Below, piece after piece: positions 33,471-42,716 of a stretch of 64,000 bases of DNA. Both the position numbers and the translations under genes were made by a program. The stretch spans positions 85,626-149,625 of the forward strand of contig DATJSI010000036.1 of the NCBI GenBank assembly GCA_035504215.1, in the 5' to 3' direction. Each line of letters begins with the position of its first letter. Position 1 is the stretch's first letter. Below the pieces are notes generated by a model. That model was given only the letters and a program-made list of their open reading frames with translations. It was not told the origin of the DNA and ran no database searches. This DNA comes from Mycobacteriales bacterium. Lineage in GTDB: Bacteria > Actinomycetota > Actinomycetes > JAFAQI01.

Positions 33471-34798
33471 GATCGGGACATCTGCGTTCGCGTTACCTCA
33501 CCAGCATCGCAGCGGCGACCCTGCTCGCGGTTGCCGCTTGGGCGCTCAGGCATGCGAACACGCTCCGACACCCGGATCGCGGCGGCATACCTCTGCATGC
33601 GGCGTACAACCTCACGTTTGCGATGCTCGCGATCCAGGTGCTGCTCTACTCCGCAGAGCGACCTCGTCGCGCATCGCGGCGTAACCGCCGCTACCTCGAC
33701 ACGCTGAAGGTCGCCATCCTGGTCCCGCTCTACAACGAGGACCCGTACGTCGTTCAGTCATCGATCCTGTCGATGCTCCAGCAGACCAGGCCGCCGCAGC
33801 ACATCGTCGTGATCGACGACGGATCAACGCAGGTCTACTACTCGCCGCTTGCGGCCTGGGCCCAGGAGACCGCGGCCTCCAGAGGCATCACGTTGGTCTG
33901 GCAGCGCACGCCGAACGGCGGCAAGCGGCATGCCCAGGTCGTCGGTGCCCGGTTGGCGCCCGACGCCGATGTCTACGTCACTGTCGACTCGGACACGATG
34001 CTCGATGCCCGCGCGCTCGAGCAGCTGCTGCTTCCGATGGCGGACGACAAGGTGCAGTCGGTTGCCGGCGTCGTCGTCGCCGCGAACAGCCAGCGCAACC
34101 TCTTGACCCGCTTCACCGACGTTTGGTTCGTCTGCACGCAGCTGGTCGACCGCTCCGCGCTGTCGGTCGTGTCGTCGGTGCTCGTCAACTGCGGCGGCCT
34201 CGCGGCCTATCGCGCACCGATCTTGCGCGACAACCTCGACGGCTACCTCAACGAGACGTTCTTCGGCCGGCCGGTGCCGTTCAGCGACGACTCGTTGCTG
34301 ACCACGTATGCCAAGCTGCGCGGTCGGACCGTCCAGCAGCCGTCGGCGATCTGCTTCTCCATGATGCCGGACCGGCTCAGCCACCACCTGAGGCAGTACC
34401 TGCGCTGGATGCGCGGGTCGACCATCCGCTCGTGGTGGCGCTTCAAGTACCTGCCGTTTCGCAGTGTCGCCTACTGGGCGCACGTCATGAACTGGGTCGA
34501 GACGGTGCTCGGTGGTTGCGTGTTTCTCGTCCTCTACCTCTGGTACCCGTTTGTCGTGCATCAGATCTCACCGGTCATACTCGTCGTACCGATCCTGATC
34601 GGCTACGCGCACGCCTTGCGCTATCTGGTGATCGCGCGGTCGGACGTCAAGCTTCGCTCGCAGCTGGTGAACTGGCTGCTCTCACCGGTGGCAACGCTCT
34701 GGGCGTTCTTCGTGCTGCGGCCGCTGCACTGGTTCGGCGCGTTCACCTGCATGCGCACCGGTTGGGGCACTCGCCGTGTCGTCGAGGTACGCCTGTAG
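33467..34798 (+). CDS. Processive GT2 polysaccharide synthase (HAS/NodC-like)
   Basis: A 443-residue membrane glycosyltransferase. Two N-terminal helices (about 11-28, 45-62) precede the catalytic domain: VPLYNED (86-92), DDGS (117-120), the VDSDT metal-binding motif (173-177), a GGLAAYR acceptor region, and the QYLRWMRG (QxxRW) motif of processive synthases; three to four C-terminal helices follow. This is the layout of hyaluronan synthase, NodC and related beta-glycan synthases, which polymerise and export a chain. Product is not predictable. The coupled small membrane protein and the downstream GH26 hydrolase (34921) suggest an exopolysaccharide cassette. Confidence 0.85.
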   Translation: MRSGHLRSRYLTSIAAATLLAVAAWALRHANTLRHPDRGGIPLHAAYNLTFAMLAIQVLLYSAERPRRASRRNRRYLDTLKVAILVPLYNEDPYVVQSSILSMLQQTRPPQHIVVIDDGSTQVYYSPLAAWAQETAASRGITLVWQRTPNGGKRHAQVVGARLAPDADVYVTVDSDTMLDARALEQLLLPMADDKVQSVAGVVVAANSQRNLLTRFTDVWFVCTQLVDRSALSVVSSVLVNCGGLAAYRAPILRDNLDGYLNETFFGRPVPFSDDSLLTTYAKLRGRTVQQPSAICFSMMPDRLSHHLRQYLRWMRGSTIRSWWRFKYLPFRSVAYWAHVMNWVETVLGGCVFLVLYLWYPFVVHQISPVILVVPILIGYAHALRYLVIARSDVKLRSQLVNWLLSPVATLWAFFVLRPLHWFGAFTCMRTGWGTRRVVEVRL

Positions 34799-34920
34799 GT
34801 GGCAAACCTGATTCCGCCGACTTGATCGGCCGTTCGGGTGAACTTCCGTCGCCGGCGACCGGCGTGCGGCGAAAGTCCGTACGTTGAGATGGACCGCAAT
34901 GTGCCCCCGTTGAATGGTCC

Positions 34921-35934
34921 GTGCCGATGCTTGCCCGCCGTCGGTTCCGCCGCTGGTCTGCCGGCGCGGCCGTTGCCGCGCTGACCGGTGCCGCGATCAT
35001 GGGAGTCATGGTCGATGCCGGTGCGCAGCCGAGCAGGTCGACACCGCCCGTCGCCGGTCCTACGGCTCGATCGGACCAGGCGTCCGGGCATCGCATGTTC
35101 GGGCTGTCCGCCGATGGTCCGGAACGCGGGTTGCGCAACGCCCTTCGGCTTTCATCGTCCCTGCACCACCCGCTGGACCTGCTCAACTTCTACCTCAACT
35201 GGCCGGACCGCTTTCCGACCTCGTCCGTGCGCACGATCGCTAGCGCCGGAGTGACGCCCGAGATCACCTGGCAGCCGTGGTTGTCGCGACCTGACGGTTC
35301 GCATCGTGGCGTCCCGCTGCGCGCGATCGCGGACGGCCAGTACGACGCGTTCATCCGGCAGTGGGCGCAGGCCGCGGCGAGCTGCGACCGGCCGATCTAC
35401 CTCCGCTTCGCGCATGAGATGAACAGCAACGGCCTGCCCTGGAGCGCGAGTGCGCCCGGCAACTCCGCACACCTGTACGTCGATGCCTACCGGCACGTGG
35501 TCGACATGTTCCGTGCGGCCGGCGCGAGCAACGTGCGCTGGATCTGGAGCCCGAACGTCGCCTACCGCGGGTCGACACCACTTGCCGCGGTCTATCCGGG
35601 CCGCAGCTACGTGGACATGGTCGGCCTCGATGGTTACAACAGCGGAACCGCGGTCGCCGGCAGCACCTGGCGGACTCCCGCCCAGGTGTTCGGCGAAACG
35701 CTTGAACAGGTGCGGTCACTGGCCCCGGACACCCCCGTCCTGATCACCGAGACCGCGTCGAGCGCGGCCGGGGGCAGCAAGCCACGCTGGATCCGGCAGC
35801 TGTTCGCCTACCTCGGCGCACAGCCCGAGGTGGTCGGCGTGGTGTGGTTCAACCTGGTCACCCGCGCGGACTGGCTGCTGAACAGCTCGCCGGCTGACCT
35901 CGCTGCGGCCCGCGTGGGGCTGCGCACCTTCTAG
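34921..35934 (+). CDS. Secreted GH26-like glycoside hydrolase
   Basis: A 337-residue exported enzyme. A twin-arginine-like/positively charged leader (RRRFRRW) and hydrophobic stretch (14-34) precede the catalytic barrel. GH26 acid/base and nucleophile candidates are Glu166 in IYLRFAHEMN and Glu277 in VLITETAS, with the WIWSPN segment between, matching the beta-mannanase-type GH26 family. It lies 123 bases after the GT2 synthase and probably trims or releases its product. The GTG at 34921 or ATG at 34927 is the start. Confidence 0.8.
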   Translation: MPMLARRRFRRWSAGAAVAALTGAAIMGVMVDAGAQPSRSTPPVAGPTARSDQASGHRMFGLSADGPERGLRNALRLSSSLHHPLDLLNFYLNWPDRFPTSSVRTIASAGVTPEITWQPWLSRPDGSHRGVPLRAIADGQYDAFIRQWAQAAASCDRPIYLRFAHEMNSNGLPWSASAPGNSAHLYVDAYRHVVDMFRAAGASNVRWIWSPNVAYRGSTPLAAVYPGRSYVDMVGLDGYNSGTAVAGSTWRTPAQVFGETLEQVRSLAPDTPVLITETASSAAGGSKPRWIRQLFAYLGAQPEVVGVVWFNLVTRADWLLNSSPADLAAARVGLRTF

Positions 35935-35983
35935 CCCTGGGCCGGCGCTTGTCCCGCTCACGATTTTCGCCCGCACCGAGGTG

Positions 35984-36021
35984 TTGACAAGGACTCTTGT
36001 GACAAGTAATGTTGTGACAAC
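35984..36021 (+). promoter_or_regulatory. Promoter with twin operators for ArsR-like operon
   Basis: TTGACA at 35984-35989 and TAATGT at 36007-36012, 17 bases apart, form a near-consensus sigma-70 type promoter. Two nearly palindromic copies of a TTGTGACAA element, CTTGTGACAAG (35996-36006) and GTTGTGACAAC (36011-36021), overlap the spacer and -10; a third degenerate copy (TTCTTGTGAG) follows near 36023. They are good candidates for the operator of the HTH protein at 36242. Confidence 0.75.
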
Positions 36022-36056
36022 GGTTCTTGTGAGAGAGCAGATGTGAGGAGGCGGCG

Positions 36057-36245
36057 ATGCACCCGGCATTCGCGAACGAGTTGGTCAAGCAGCGTGTGGA
36101 CGAGATGCAGCGGCGGCCGATCCGCCGTACCGAGTACGGCGAGCGCGGTCTGCACCGCGTCCGGCGCTCGACCGGATGGTTCCTCGTCAATGTCGGCCTG
36201 CGGCTCGCCGCGCCGAGGACGTCACTGTCGCCGGCCGCGCGATGA
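36057..36245 (+). CDS. Small basic protein preceding ArsR-like regulator
   Basis: A 62-residue Arg-rich protein (MHPAFANELVKQRVDEM ... GWFLVNVGLRLAAPRT) with an amphipathic or membrane-interacting segment near its end. GAGGAGG precedes the ATG by five bases and the stop overlaps the next ATG (ATGA), so it is clearly translated and coupled with the regulator. I recognise similar short open frames before ArsR-type regulators in actinobacteria but no function. Confidence 0.7.
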   Translation: MHPAFANELVKQRVDEMQRRPIRRTEYGERGLHRVRRSTGWFLVNVGLRLAAPRTSLSPAAR

Positions 36246-36901
36246 GCCCCGCAAGACCCAAGGCAGACCCGGCCAAACCTCAGGCGGACGCGGCCGACCC
36301 GAAGGCAGGCGAGAACGTCGCGAGGCGGGACGTTCGCAACGTGTCGGACCCGCGAGCGATGCGCGCCCTCGCCCACCCGATGCGAATTGCGTTGCTCGAG
36401 GCGCTGTCCAGGGAGGGTCCGCTCACGGCCACTCGCGCGGCCGAGATCCTGAACGACTCGCCCGGCAACATGTCCTGGCACCTGCAGACCCTCGCGAAGT
36501 ACGGCTTCGTCGAAGAGGCCGGCGGGGGCCGCGGCCGCAGCCGGCCGTGGCAGGCCGTCAACGTCACCTACAACTTCGAGACGGCGATGGCCGAGGGTGA
36601 CGTGGCGACCGCCGGCGAGGCCTTGGAGGCGACCATCCACGAGGCCAACAACCAGCGGTTGCGGGAGTGGTGGGCACAGCGCCGGTCGTTCCCCGTCAAG
36701 TGGCGCCGGGCGGCGTACTCGTCGAACTCGATCACCTATCTGACCGCGAAAGAGCTCGAGCAGCTCGGCGAAGCCTTCGCCGGCCTGCTGATCCAGTACA
36801 GCGACCGGCACGACAAGTCCAAGCGGCCGGCGGGTGCGCTCCCTGTCCATCTCGTGACCTACGGGCACCCGCTGCCCACCATCTCGCCGCGGGTCGAGTA
36901 A
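36242..36901 (+). CDS. ArsR-like winged-helix transcriptional regulator
   Basis: A 219-residue regulator with a ~35-residue Pro/Ala/Lys-rich N-terminus, then the HTH_20-type winged helix (RNVSDPRAMRALAHPMRIALLEALSREGPLTATRAAEILNDSPGNMSWHLQTL), a glycine-rich wing and a ~110-residue C-terminal helical domain that probably senses a ligand or mediates dimerisation. No metal-binding cysteines of classical ArsR/SmtB are present. The ATG overlaps the preceding small gene's stop. Twin operators in its promoter indicate autorepression. Confidence 0.85.
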   Translation: MSPARPKADPAKPQADAADPKAGENVARRDVRNVSDPRAMRALAHPMRIALLEALSREGPLTATRAAEILNDSPGNMSWHLQTLAKYGFVEEAGGGRGRSRPWQAVNVTYNFETAMAEGDVATAGEALEATIHEANNQRLREWWAQRRSFPVKWRRAAYSSNSITYLTAKELEQLGEAFAGLLIQYSDRHDKSKRPAGALPVHLVTYGHPLPTISPRVE

Positions 36902-36949
36902 CTGCGTTGAGCAACCGCGCTGAATAACCGCGCTGATTGACGCGGTGCG

Positions 36950-37294
36950 TCAGCCCTCAGCCGCTGCGGAGCGAGTGCCGTACGCCGGGCCGAACACGAC
37001 CAGCAGCGCAAGGTCCTCGAGGATGTCGACGAAGCGGTGCTCTTCGCCGGCCGGCACGAAGATCACCGAGCCGGTGCTCACCTCGGCCGATCCGCTGGGC
37101 GTCACGATCCGGGCTCGGCCACCGGTCACGACGTAGATCTCGTCCTCCGTGTGGGGGTCCTGGTCGTCCACGCCACCGGTCGGCAGGCAGTAGGTGCCGA
37201 CCGACAGGGCAGGCACCTCGAACTGCTCACGCCAATCCGTGTTCTCGCCCGCTGCCGGCGCCGACCACTGCCCTGCACCCTCGATGATCTGCAC
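36950..37294 (-). CDS. Cupin-domain protein
   Basis: A 114-residue single cupin. Motif 1 is DPHTEDEIYVVTGGRARI, with the metal-ligand His and Glu, and motif 2 is VIFVPAGEEHRFVDI with the final His. This is the standard metal-binding beta-barrel; catalytic and sensory cupins look alike at this size. The gene is convergent with the ArsR-like gene and divergent from the MMPL transporter. Confidence 0.85.
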   Translation of the reverse strand: MQIIEGAGQWSAPAAGENTDWREQFEVPALSVGTYCLPTGGVDDQDPHTEDEIYVVTGGRARIVTPSGSAEVSTGSVIFVPAGEEHRFVDILEDLALLVVFGPAYGTRSAAAEG

Positions 37295-37375
37295 GAGCGA
37301 ATCCTAGGCGGCACGCGTGCTCGGGCACCGAAATTGACTCGCGAGGCAGTCACCGGCGACGGATAGGGTCGATCC

Positions 37376-39478
37376 ATGGATCGAGCATGGTCGGGAATGT
37401 TGGTCGGGCGCCGCACCAAGTTCGCCGTTCTCATCTTCTGGTTGATCGTCGTTGCCCTCACCGGGCCGCTCGCGAAGAACCTCACCAACGCCGAGCACAA
37501 CGACTCGACCGCGTGGTTGCCGGGCAGTGCTGAGTCGACGCAGCTGCTGAAGGAGCTGGGGCCGTTCCAGTCGCCGAATACGTTCCCCGCGGTCGTCGTC
37601 TACGTTCGGCCGACCGGTCTCACTGCGACCGACAAGTCGGCGATCGCGTCGGACGCACAGCACTTCGCGACGGTCGGGCCGATCGATGGCCGGATCACCG
37701 GCCCGGTCTACTCATCCGACGGCAAGGCAGCCGAGATCACCGTGCCGTTCAACCTCGGCAACAACGGCTGGAACAAGGCCGCGAAGATCGTCGACTCGAT
37801 GCGTACGACGGCAAAACAGGCGGCGCCCGGTCTCGAGACCCACGTGACCGGTCAAGCCGGATATGCGGCCGACTCGTCGAACGCCTTCAAGGGCATCGAC
37901 GGCACCTTGTTGCTCGCGGCAGGCGCCGTGGTGATCGTGATCCTCCTGCTCACCTACCGCAGCCCGTTCCTCTGGCTGCTGCCTGTCATCTCCGCGATCG
38001 TGGCCCTGTTCACGGCGGAGGGTGTGATCTACCTGCTCGCCAAGCACGCAGGCCTCACGGTGAACGCGCAGAGCGCGGGCATTCTCACTGTGCTCGTCTT
38101 CGGCGCAGGGACGGACTGTGCCCTGCTGCTGGTGGCGAGATACCGCGAGGAGCTACGCCGGCACACCGACCGGCACGAGGCGATGGCGATCGCTCTGCAC
38201 CGCGCCGGTCCGGCGGTCTTCGCCAGCGCCGGCACGGTCGTGCTCGGGATGCTCTGCCTGCTGGTCGCCGAGACCAACTCGACGCGTGGGCTCGGATCGG
38301 TCGCCGCGATCGGCATCGTCATCGCGCTCGCATCGATGAGCACGTTGCTACCGGCCCTGCTCGTGATCTGCGGGCGTTGGGTGTTCTGGCCGGCCAAGCC
38401 GACGGTCGGATCCGCCGAGCCGACCGCGACCGGCGTGTGGGCGCGGACCGGAACGCGAATTGCGCGGCACCCGCGCCGGGTGTGGGTCACCACCGCGCTC
38501 GTTCTCGGTGTGTTCGCTATCGGCGTGATCGACCTGAACGCGAACGGCCTGAGCAACGCCGGCTCCTACCGCGGGCATCCGGACTCCGTCATCGGCGAGC
38601 AGCAGCTGTCCCTGCACTTCCCGGCGGGCGAGGGCAGTCCGGTGCAGGTGATCGCGCCAGCGGCAGAGGCCGCGAGCGCGCATTCCGCGCTGGCCGGCTC
38701 GAGCGGTGTCACCGGGGTGACGTCGCCGGTGGTTCGGGACAACGAGGCCTACATCCAGGGCACGCTCACGGCCGCGCCGGACAGCCAGACGGCGTACGAC
38801 GCGGTTGATCGCATCCGTGCCTCGGTGCATGCGGCCGCACCGGGAGCGAAGGTCGGCGGCGACTCCGCGGTCAACCTCGACATCGCGCGCGCCGCACGGC
38901 ACGACCGCGAGATCATCATCCCGCTGATCCTGGTCGTCGTACTGATCGTGCTGGCGTTGTTGCTGCGCTGTCTGCTCGCGCCGGTCATCCTGATCGCGAC
39001 CGTCGTGCTGTCGTTCTCGGCCGCGATCGGGCTGTCGGGCGTCTTCTTCAAGCACGTCTTCCACTACGAAGGCGCCGACACTGCGTTCCCGCTGTTCGTG
39101 TTCGTGTTCCTCGTCGCCCTCGGCATCGACTACAACATCTTCTTGATGACGCGGGTGCGCGAGGAGGCGCACAAACACGGGACCCGGATCGGTGCGCTCA
39201 CCGGCCTGGCGGCAACCGGCGGGGTCATCACCAGTGCCGGGCTGGTGCTGGCAGGGACGTTCGCGGCGCTCGGAACCCTTCCGGTCACGGCGTTCTCCGA
39301 GATCGGGTTCGCGGTCGCGCTCGGCGTCCTGCTCGACACCCTGGTCGTCCGTTCCGTGCTGGTCACGGCACTCAACCTCGACATCGGCCGCTACATCTGG
39401 TGGCCGAGCAAGCTCATGCAGCACTACGACGTCGACGAGCCGGCCGGGCTCGACCCGGAGTCGGTCGAGGCGGGTTAG
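37376..39478 (+). CDS. MMPL-family RND transporter
   Basis: A 700-residue membrane protein with RND architecture: TM1 (about 17-37), extracytoplasmic domain (40-165), helices 2-6 starting at GTLLLAAGAVVIVILLLTYR and including the GAGTDCALLLVARYREEL segment, TM7 near 370, a second extracytoplasmic domain, and helices 8-12 with ALGIDYNIFLMTRVREE. The two TM4/TM10 Asp residues in GTD and GID are candidate proton-relay residues. MMPL proteins export lipids or siderophores in mycobacteria; substrate here is unknown. Stop codon overlaps that of the converging GGDEF-EAL gene by two bases. Confidence 0.9.
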   Translation: MDRAWSGMLVGRRTKFAVLIFWLIVVALTGPLAKNLTNAEHNDSTAWLPGSAESTQLLKELGPFQSPNTFPAVVVYVRPTGLTATDKSAIASDAQHFATVGPIDGRITGPVYSSDGKAAEITVPFNLGNNGWNKAAKIVDSMRTTAKQAAPGLETHVTGQAGYAADSSNAFKGIDGTLLLAAGAVVIVILLLTYRSPFLWLLPVISAIVALFTAEGVIYLLAKHAGLTVNAQSAGILTVLVFGAGTDCALLLVARYREELRRHTDRHEAMAIALHRAGPAVFASAGTVVLGMLCLLVAETNSTRGLGSVAAIGIVIALASMSTLLPALLVICGRWVFWPAKPTVGSAEPTATGVWARTGTRIARHPRRVWVTTALVLGVFAIGVIDLNANGLSNAGSYRGHPDSVIGEQQLSLHFPAGEGSPVQVIAPAAEAASAHSALAGSSGVTGVTSPVVRDNEAYIQGTLTAAPDSQTAYDAVDRIRASVHAAAPGAKVGGDSAVNLDIARAARHDREIIIPLILVVVLIVLALLLRCLLAPVILIATVVLSFSAAIGLSGVFFKHVFHYEGADTAFPLFVFVFLVALGIDYNIFLMTRVREEAHKHGTRIGALTGLAATGGVITSAGLVLAGTFAALGTLPVTAFSEIGFAVALGVLLDTLVVRSVLVTALNLDIGRYIWWPSKLMQHYDVDEPAGLDPESVEAG

Positions 39479-41841
39479 CCGACCCGCAGGCGTTCCGCGT
39501 GGCGCTCGCCCACGGCGCAGCGGCTCGCGATGGCGTCCTCGATCTCGGGCGCGGACACCGGCCGGCCGAGCAGGTAGCCCTGCCCGACCGTGCAACCGAG
39601 GCGCCGCAGCAGGTCGAGCTGGGCCGGCGTCTCGATCCCCTCGGGGATCACCTGCAGCTCCAGCGTGTGGCCAAGGGTCACGATGCCGTCCAGGATCGCC
39701 GTGCTCTGAGCGTCTCCGGGAGTCCCGGCGACGAACGTCCGGTCGACCTTCAGGATGTCGACCGGGAGCCGGCGCAGGTAGCCCAGGCTCGAGTAGCCGG
39801 TGCCGAAGTCGTCGATGGCGACCCGCACGCCGAGTTTCCGCAGCTCGGCGAGGTTCTCCGCCGCGGTGCCGCTCGGGTTGACCAGAACCGACTCGGTGAC
39901 CTCGATCACGAGTGCGGCGGGCGGCAATCCGGTCTTGCGCAGCATCGCCTCGAACGCGGTCGCGAAGCCGGGTAGCTCGACTTGTCGCGCCGAGACGTTC
40001 ACCGATAGGCAGAGCTGGTGCTGTCCGTAGCGGGTCTGCCAGTACCTCACCTGGCGAGCTGCCCGCACCAGCACCGTCTCGCCGATGTCGCTGATCGCAC
40101 CGGTCGACTCGGCAATCGGGATGAACTTGGCCGGCGGCAGCAGGCCGCGGGTGGGGTGCTGCCATCGCACGAGTGCCTCGACCCCGATGATCGCGCGGGT
40201 CCGCAGGTCGACCAGCGGCTGGTAGTCGACGACCAGCTGGTCCTGCCGCGCCGCGTTGAGGATCTCGTTGCTGAGCCTGGAGCACTCGTCGGCAGCGTGC
40301 TCGAGGTCCTCGTCGTACACCTCGACCCGGTTCTTTCCCTTGCCCTTCGCGCTGTACATCGCGAGGTCGGCCTTGCGCAGCAGCGTGTCGATGTCGGTCC
40401 GGTGCGGTTCGAACGCGACCCCGACGCTCGCCGAGATGGGCAGCGTCGTCTCCGCGAGGCGGAACGGCGCGGTCAAGACGGCGATGACGCGATCGGCGAC
40501 TCGCCGTGCGGCGGCCTCATCGGTGAGGTGTTGCAGCAGTACGGCGAACTCGTCACCACCGAGGCGCGCGACCAGGTCGTCCGGCCGGATGACACCTCTC
40601 AACCGCTCGCCGGCGGCGGTCAGCAGCGCGTCCCCGCACGCGTGCCCGAGCTGGTCGTTGACGTCCTTGAAGTCGTCGATGTCGATGAAGAGCATGGCCA
40701 TCGGGCCGGTGGCCGAAGCGAGCCGCCGGATCGCGCTGTCGTAGAAGGCGGAGCGGTTGCGCAGGCCGGTCAGCGGGTCGGTGGTCGCCCGGCGTTCGAG
40801 CTGCGCGCCGGTGGACGCGAGCTGCCGGTTGAGGTCGGTGACTCGCGCCATGACGAGCACGAAGCTCACGATGCTGACGACACCCACGAACACCGGATTG
40901 CCGCGCTGGAACAGCAGGATCAGCGGGCCGGTCAGCACCGACAGGCTGAGGAAGATGATCCGCTCGGCGGACATCTGTGCCTTGCGGCGAGGTCGTTGCT
41001 CGCTCAGCCGGTCGGCATGCGGGTGTAGCGCCGCAGTGCCCAGCAGGACGTACGCCGCCATCCAGAGTCCGTCGGCGGACCCGCCGTACTCGTAGGTGTG
41101 GCGGGCGAGCTGCAGCATGTACACGCTGTTGGCCGCGAGCAGGCAGACGCAGCTCGTCGACAGGATGCCGATCGCGCCGTTCCGCCACCCGCCGCCGACG
41201 AGGTAACGAGCGAGCAGGGCGAAGATGAGAACGTCCAACGCGGGGAAGGCAACCGATGCCGCGCGGTCCGAGAGCTGCATCGTCGTGTTCCTCGTCGGGG
41301 CGACGAGGAACTGCCAGGTGAGTGCGGATGCTGACACCGCGAGGATCGCGGCGTCGAGCACGTCGCCGAGGCGCTCCGTGCGCCTTCGGTGCCGGCAGAC
41401 CGACCACAGCGCGATACCGAAGCACGGGTAGCTGGCAATTCCGGCCACGTCGACCAGCGAGGGATAGGCCAGGGCGTGTCCCGTTGCCAGCGGGTACGAG
41501 TAGTAGCCGATGTTGGAGACCGTCGTCAGAACCATCGCGATCGTGAGCGCGACCCACACCGTGCGGTTGGTTCCATGGCTGCGCCACACCGCAAAGCCGG
41601 CGGCGAGGGTCGCGGAGAAGCTCACCGCGTTGATGACGGCAGCCTGCCCGACGCCGGCTTCGGGAAGCGAGTAGTAGGCGGTGATCGCGACTACGCCGAC
41701 GACGAGGTACCAGGCCCAGAGCAGGCGTTCGCCGTCGCCGTGCTGCCAGCGGTGAGGTTGCGTCACCCAGCTCGAGCCCACACTCCGATGGTCGGACCCG
41801 GCGCCGTTACGCGCAGCGGCCCGAAGGTCCCGAACCCGCAC
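39475..41841 (-). CDS. Membrane GGDEF-EAL protein (cyclic di-GMP turnover)
   Basis: A 788-residue protein. Up to nine N-terminal transmembrane segments (about 40-330) form a membrane sensor-like module. The GGDEF domain follows (about 355-515) with LTGLRNRSAF, IDIDDFKDVND and an intact ARLGGDEF active site. The EAL domain (about 530-780) has IGVEALVRW, VEVTES-type, DDFGTGYSSLGYLRRLPVDILKVD and EGIETPAQ, which retain the metal-binding acidic residues. Both synthesis and breakdown of c-di-GMP are thus possible. The GTG start at 41841 lacks a strong ribosome binding site; a shorter start cannot be excluded. Confidence 0.9.
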   Translation of the reverse strand: MRVRDLRAAARNGAGSDHRSVGSSWVTQPHRWQHGDGERLLWAWYLVVGVVAITAYYSLPEAGVGQAAVINAVSFSATLAAGFAVWRSHGTNRTVWVALTIAMVLTTVSNIGYYSYPLATGHALAYPSLVDVAGIASYPCFGIALWSVCRHRRRTERLGDVLDAAILAVSASALTWQFLVAPTRNTTMQLSDRAASVAFPALDVLIFALLARYLVGGGWRNGAIGILSTSCVCLLAANSVYMLQLARHTYEYGGSADGLWMAAYVLLGTAALHPHADRLSEQRPRRKAQMSAERIIFLSLSVLTGPLILLFQRGNPVFVGVVSIVSFVLVMARVTDLNRQLASTGAQLERRATTDPLTGLRNRSAFYDSAIRRLASATGPMAMLFIDIDDFKDVNDQLGHACGDALLTAAGERLRGVIRPDDLVARLGGDEFAVLLQHLTDEAAARRVADRVIAVLTAPFRLAETTLPISASVGVAFEPHRTDIDTLLRKADLAMYSAKGKGKNRVEVYDEDLEHAADECSRLSNEILNAARQDQLVVDYQPLVDLRTRAIIGVEALVRWQHPTRGLLPPAKFIPIAESTGAISDIGETVLVRAARQVRYWQTRYGQHQLCLSVNVSARQVELPGFATAFEAMLRKTGLPPAALVIEVTESVLVNPSGTAAENLAELRKLGVRVAIDDFGTGYSSLGYLRRLPVDILKVDRTFVAGTPGDAQSTAILDGIVTLGHTLELQVIPEGIETPAQLDLLRRLGCTVGQGYLLGRPVSAPEIEDAIASRCAVGERHAERLRVG

Positions 41842-41979
41842 ACTTTGGTCGCAACCTGACGCGGCATTCGGGCTAAGCCCGCTCGTCGAGCCGGACGTCC
41901 CCTGCAGCGGCTGTCAGGGCCGCCGAAGGCGTCCAGACAACGCTGTCGGCAAGACGGCCGACGGATCTCCGCGGCGGCG

Positions 41980-42702
41980 TCAGGACCAGCGCGGCCGGAC
42001 GACATCCCAGCCGGCCATCGCCTCGGGATGGCCGGTGAGGGTGACATCGGCCGCGCGGTTCCACAGCCGGAGGTAGATCTGCGCCGCCGACCCCGTCAGC
42101 GTCACGTCGACCGGACCGCTATCGACGATCCGCGCGCCATCGGCACCGAGGTCGAGCCAGATCGGGGCACCGTCGGTGGGCTCCAGCCGCACGCTCGACT
42201 CTGCCATGCCCTTCTTGCGGCCGCCGAAGACTGTCACGATCTCGTCGATGCCGTCGAGCGCGAACTCGGTGTCGAAGGCCGGTGCGATGCCGGCCGCCTG
42301 CTCTGCGTCCGCGCGGTGGATGGCGGTCTCGTGCGCCTGCCGCCGGCACCAGAACTCCGTCGGCGGCCGGCTCTTGGAGAACACCGCGCACGCGAGATCC
42401 GCGGGCGCGCAGCGCAGCGTCTCGACCAGGTGCAGCCGGCCCTCCGTGCACCACTGAGCGAGCTCGTCGTCGCCGGGTCCGGTGCCCACGGCATCCCCCG
42501 CTGCCGTGTCGAACCCCTGCCGCGCCTCGCCGACGATGTCCGCCGCCCAACGATGGATGCCGCCGATGTGAGTCAGCAGGTCGCGCACCGTCCACTCGGA
42601 ACACGCCGGGACCGCCGTGTCGAGCCCCGCCGCGGTTGCGGCCGTGACCAGCCTCGCGCCCTCGGACCCGACGTACCCGATGTGCTCGCCCCTGCTCATC
42701 AT
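41980..42702 (-). CDS. Maleylpyruvate isomerase/mycothiol-dependent-enzyme family protein
   Basis: A ~240-residue member of the family with the DinB-like mycothiol-dependent maleylpyruvate isomerase N-terminal domain. The metal-binding helix starts are seen in WTVRDLLTHIGGIHRWAADIV and RRQAHETAIHRADAEQA (the HxxxHRxD motif), and the small C-terminal domain reads LDLGADGARIVDSGPVDVTLTGSAAQIYLRLWNR. Such enzymes use mycothiol, an actinobacterial thiol, supporting the lineage call. Tandem ATGs lie at 42702 and 42699. Substrate unknown. Confidence 0.85.
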   Translation of the reverse strand: MMSRGEHIGYVGSEGARLVTAATAAGLDTAVPACSEWTVRDLLTHIGGIHRWAADIVGEARQGFDTAAGDAVGTGPGDDELAQWCTEGRLHLVETLRCAPADLACAVFSKSRPPTEFWCRRQAHETAIHRADAEQAAGIAPAFDTEFALDGIDEIVTVFGGRKKGMAESSVRLEPTDGAPIWLDLGADGARIVDSGPVDVTLTGSAAQIYLRLWNRAADVTLTGHPEAMAGWDVVRPRWS

Positions 42703-42716
42703 CCGCACAGTCTGAC

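Noticed and set aside
38348..40285. A 645-residue minus-strand open frame over the MMPL and GGDEF-EAL genes
   Set aside because: Low-complexity antisense composition; the MMPL and GGDEF-EAL motifs are unmistakable on their own frames.
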